A stretch of 64,000 bases of DNA from Melanocharis versteri (taxonomy: Eukaryota > Chordata > Aves > Passeriformes > Melanocharitidae). Below are positions 60,006-64,000 of the stretch, piece by piece. Each line of letters opens with the position of its first letter. Position 1 is the first letter of the stretch. The notes below the pieces were generated by a model. It did no database searches, was not told where the DNA came from, and saw only the letters and a program-made list of their open reading frames with translations. The stretch is from positions 891,299 to 955,298 of the forward strand of contig VZTG01005432.1 of the NCBI GenBank assembly GCA_013397845.1. The letters run 5' to 3'. Position numbers and translations under genes: made by a program.

Positions 60006-60072
60006 TCTGCAAAGCACCCGGCAGTGCTTTGGGATGAAGAGCGTTATGTAAGTGTAAGATAATGTTATTTAT
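60006..60072 (+). mobile_element. Ancient L3/MIR3-like 3' tail
   Basis: The text tctgcaaagcac...gctttgggatgaagagcgttat then gtaagtgtaagataatgttattta closely follows the conserved tail shared by L3, MIR3 and related amniote SINEs (gctttgggat...gcgctatataa...gtattatta). Short and old. Confidence 0.5.
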
Positions 60073-60274
60073 AGAGCCAGGTTTTATCCAAAATGGAATT
60101 AAACTTGTGTTCCTGAAGCCTCTGCTGTCAAAGACAAACTGGAATTTGTCCACTAGCCTCTAGTGCTTTGCATTCAAATTGTTTTTCTCAGTTCATCCCA
60201 AAGTTTAAGGATGTGTTTTATTTACAAATCATATATCTCAGAAAGTGAGGAAATCTCTTTTCCCTCAGCTGTGA

Positions 60275-60316
60275 GGTGACCATGGAAGCCTCGGTGGTGG
60301 CCATGGAAGCCTGGAC
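60275..60316. repeat. 21-bp imperfect tandem duplication
   Basis: ggtgaccatggaagcctcggt is followed by ggtggccatggaagcctggac; catggaagcct recurs exactly 21 bases apart (60281 and 60302). The open frames crossing it are short and unsupported. Confidence 0.8.
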
Positions 60317-63300
60317 CGTTGTTGAGCTTTTCAACCACATCAGCTGTGACACCAAAGTACCATAAACTAGGAGAGGAAGGCAGAGTCTGAGCTGGGTTAA
60401 ACAACAAAGCCACAAACAATTGTCCTAGACACAATATTTTGCCTGCATTTAACACTCTCTGTAGCAATCCATGAGCTGCAGGAGGATATCCAGCTTAGAT
60501 CTCTGTTGGAGGTGGCACTAGTTCAGTGGGTTAATGTTTGTGCTCCCGCAGAACTACAGACCCTGTGACCTTTTAAAATCATGCATTATTAACTTAGAGA
60601 GCTTTACTTGCTCTTTTGAAATATTGTACTTTTTACAAGCCATGAAAATGCAGATTTCTGGGATTCCTGATGAAATCCATGCTGACAGGTGTTAGGAATA
60701 TTATTTTATGAGGTACAGCACCTTGCATAGGTTAGTTCATCTGCTGCCCCTCACTTGTCATAGTATCTAGCATGAAATTCCACACATGCCTTTTATTTAG
60801 GAAAGAACACAAAAGTATGTTATCTTATTCCTCTGGAATTTTCCACAGTTATTTAGCATGTTAGTTTAAGCATAATTGGTTAGCGGGCTCTTGAAATCTA
60901 TATCTTAGCTGTACTTATTTACATCAGGCTAAAAGTAGTTCATTTCAGTTGAGGTAAATGTGAAGCATTAGATTGCAAACGTACCTAATCCATCTCTCCT
61001 CCCCCATGACTAGAAATCCTGTGGTTAAAATAACACAGCCTCTATTCAGAGCACAAACTTAGAGCTGCGAGCAGGAGCAGGCTTGGGATTTAAACAACTC
61101 TCAGCAGATGAGTCTGTTCAAGGGTCTTTCTCGGGTTTGTTTTTCATCCTACTTTTGATCCATGAGAGGAAGCCAGGCTCTCTCCTCTGGGCAAGCAAGG
61201 TAAAGATTTTCTGCATTCTGAATACGGTTGCATGTGCTTGTAAAGGAGCTTATAAACATGATTGCAAAAAGGCTGTTGCAAAAGCAATTGTAAAAATGTT
61301 GCTGTTATAGAGCAAGAAATGTTTGGCAAATGGCTTCACAATCTTTAAATGTTAGTCTGGTCTTCTGGCTATTTCCACACGACAGTGAAATGATGAATCT
61401 TGCACAGAGAAGCAAGGAGCAGTGATTCTCCATCACACATTAGAGAAGCTGAGCGTGTAGGAAATAGCAAACCCAGGTAGTACTGTGCTCTAGCCAGACT
61501 AAAGCAAAACTGGCATTTTGCTAACTGCCAGGTATAGTCCCTCCTGGGTTTGTCCAGCTGCTGTAATCCCGTTTGGGAGGCTGAGGCTGTGCTGGAGGAT
61601 GGCACTGAGTCTGTTTACAGAGTATATGCTAATGCTGCTCCAGCGTGACTCGTACAGTAACGGCGGAACCGTGCTTTCAGGAATGTTTGGATGCGGCGTG
61701 CCAGATAATTAACTGCCTTTTTTTGCTCTTACTGCTTTCCAAGTCACAGGGGATGTAGAAAAGCATCATCTTTCCTTGAATCCTTATTTTATTTGAAATC
61801 CAGGAAACAAGCGTGATGTCTGTGCTAATGCCCGTGGAACTGTACTCCCAGTGCCAGAGTCTGTTAACTCTCCCAGCCCTGCGCTGTGTTTCACAGGGGA
61901 TCCTGAGTCCTCCTGCACCACGGTGTTCAAACACAGAGGGTGGCACTGCTGTGACAGTTACTCACATTTTTGCTTAATTTAAAAAAATGCTGCCCCTCCC
62001 TGCCCCAAGGCATGGGACAGTGTGATTGCGTTGTGGGGGACACTCTCCTTCCATCGGGGTAGCGCAAACAAATGCTGCTCCAGGTGCTACCTTTCCAGTG
62101 CTGGAGAAAGCCTCGTTTCCCACACAGAGATGCTCACTTCTCCCTTCCTCTGCTTTCCACTCCTTTTGCCCTTCCCTGAGCGAGACGGGCTGGTTTCCCG
62201 TTGTCCCGTGTGCAGTGAGTGGCCTCCCCGGTCCCCGCTGTCCCACAGCCGTGTCGCTCCCCATGGCAGCACGCACTCCACTCCTGCTCGGCCAGGGGAA
62301 AGAGGAGGACCCTGCTTCGCCAGGTCCTCTCAGCACAGAGCTGCCACGCTGGGGGGAAGCTTTTTGACTGGAAAAGGTGCCCTCGTCCCTTGAGCCGACA
62401 GTGCTGCTTTGTCCTGGGGGAGAAATGCGGCTTTATCACTTGGGTGCCCGGCACAGGGAGGAACAAGCAGGGCTGTAAGGAACACAAACACACTTCTTTC
62501 CCCGATTCTCCGAGCACACCGCGGCAGAGAGGCAGCTCAGAGGAGAGAGAACATGTGCAAAACAAAGAAATGCGGTCAGGCAGGAACTATAAAATTCCAA
62601 TATAGAAAGTGGAGCTGATGTCATTTTAACGTCCTAAGCAGTGCCAAGAATTCTAAGCTCTGTATCAAGATTCAGTGCAAAACCCCCACAAACTCACAAC
62701 TTGTTCTTGTGGAAAAATTAACTTTTATGGAAAATATGCATGGGAACATGCCAGAGGAGTGTGTTGCTTTATTTCTTTTATTAATTTTGAATACATTAGT
62801 TCAGAGAGCAATCCCATTTTAGCATCAGCTGCCTCTATCCAAGAAGCCGAAGCTCACATACACAGCTCGCGAATACTGGAGGCGAGGGAGCTGTGTTTTT
62901 CTGTATGATCAGTTGTTAGATGGAAAGAGCTGTTCGAGTAGGAAGGGGTGTGGGAAGGCTCAGTGGGATGACTGAGTTAAAGCTTTTTTCCTGGTGACAT
63001 ATCTGAATCGTGATCAGATGCACCTGAATGGAGCAGCATCATCAGCTATTATAACTCAGAGTGCGTCAGAGGTGGGATCGCGTGCAGCTCCTGTGATAAA
63101 GGTTGCTCATCTCTGTCCTGCTATAGGACCGCCTTCGCTGTTGCTTATAACTTTCTCAGATTTGAATAGTTTAGACTGAGTTCTTCCAACTTGATTGTCT
63201 GCCTTGGGCTAAGTTCTTTTCTGGAAAATTTCAGCCAAAACTGTCCAGCCAGTTTTGTCCATTCCAAGAATGATCATAGGGGAAAAAGGAATTGTTGTCC

Positions 63301-63887
63301 AACTGGACAAAAAAGAAAGGAAGAAACAGGAGGGGGGAACCTGGTGATCCTTTCTTTGGATAGTTCTTATCCCTCTGTGCTCTGGAGTTGAGATCTGAAA
63401 TTTGGCAGCTTTCTGTTAGGAATGTGATTTTTTTTTAACTTTGTAAATCTCCTCCAATTTGGCTTAGTGATAGCCTTTGAAGGGAGAAAATAGCAACTTC
63501 TTAGGGACGTGCTAAGGCTGAGCAGTCAAAATCTGCTAAGATTCCTTCCCACATGAATGAGCTCAGCCCAGCACCCCAGCAGCTCCCAGTGCTGACCCCA
63601 ATGCTCCTGTGCAAACAGTCAGTGTTACCAAGTTCCTGCAGATCCTTGTTCTTCCCCACAGCATGGCAGGGACCCGTGTCCTCTCTCTGCAATCCAGGAG
63701 TCATCCCAGCTCGAGGAGCAGAATGAAGATGGGCTCTTCACATTATGCTGCTCAGGGCAGAGTTGATGGTCAGTGGAAAGGCAGGCAGGGAACAACACTT
63801 TGATTCTTTCCTGCCACAGCCTGGTGGCAGACAGGGAGCCGGGCGATGCTGGGCTAAGCAAAGGTCTGGTATTTGGATGCTAAAGCT

Positions 63888-63914
63888 GGGGGGTTGCATG
63901 GGGCTGGGATGGGG
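63888..63914 (+). other. G-quadruplex-type motif
   Basis: G-runs of 6, 4, 3 and 4 are separated by loops of 6, 2 and 2 bases, satisfying the G3+N1-7 rule. No gene context is visible. Confidence 0.55.
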
Positions 63915-64000
63915 AGTACATGGTACAAATGAGGAGTCAGGGGCCTTGGGAGCAGGTCAGGAAGGCGTGTGTCAAGGTGTGAGCCATAGGAAGAGTCTGG

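Larger units (their letters stand above)
59587..64000. other. Non-coding stretch to the window end
   Basis: Contains the L3-like tail (~60.0 kb), a 21-bp duplication (~60.3 kb), an AT-rich segment (60,490-60,990) and a G+C-rich patch (62,000-62,560). Open frames up to 143 codons on both strands of the G+C-rich patch lack any domain. No exon or RNA gene recognised. Confidence 0.5.

Noticed and set aside
1..64000. CRISPR arrays, bacterial operons, tRNA or rRNA genes
   Set aside because: None seen. The sequence is vertebrate nuclear DNA; no regularly spaced repeats, cloverleaf or rRNA landmarks were recognised.

Overview
The window looks like avian nuclear DNA. It has a split gene with GT-AG introns, a low density of repeats made up mainly of CR1-type LINE fragments (two minus strand, three plus strand), one solo retroviral-type LTR of a kind common in birds, and CpG islands. 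The exact species cannot be told from the sequence.

Region 1 (1-13,660) holds the one gene I can support. It is MTPAP, the mitochondrial poly(A) polymerase, on the + strand. The window opens inside exon 1, with 24 coding bases left before a splice donor. Exons 2-9 follow, each with consensus splice sites and matching phases, and the stop codon is at 13,102-13,104. The joined exons encode about 532 residues without a break. These include the nucleotidyltransferase G-S...D-x-D signature, the third catalytic aspartate and the PAP-associated C-terminal domain. Roughly 50 N-terminal residues (mitochondrial targeting region) lie upstream of the window. A poly(A) signal with a GU-rich downstream element ends a ~0.55 kb 3' UTR. 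Intron 5 carries a (GGCAA)n repeat, a near-consensus CTCF-type motif and two CR1 pieces.

Region 2 (13.7-23.2 kb) is AT-rich and unique-looking, with no gene I can support. Region 3 (23.2-23.8 kb) is a CpG-rich island with a 28-bp tandem repeat, a candidate promoter for an unannotated or downstream gene. Region 4 (23.8-64 kb) is clearly richer in G+C. It shows many short spurious ORFs but no recognisable exon. It contains an internally deleted CR1 with an RT-region remnant (~27.0-27.8 kb), a second CR1 3' end (~40.0-40.4 kb), a short CR1 tail (~54.7 kb), a solo LTR (59.1-59.6 kb), two ancient SINE/L3-like remnants (45.4-45.6 and 60.0 kb), and a 17-bp perfect inverted repeat at 44.4 kb. In mammals JCAD (KIAA1462) lies 3' of MTPAP in the same orientation. 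Much of region 4 could therefore be intergenic DNA or the long 5' intron of that gene, but no JCAD coding sequence is visible. I found no evidence of a novel multi-gene system. The second-look items are regulatory or structural.
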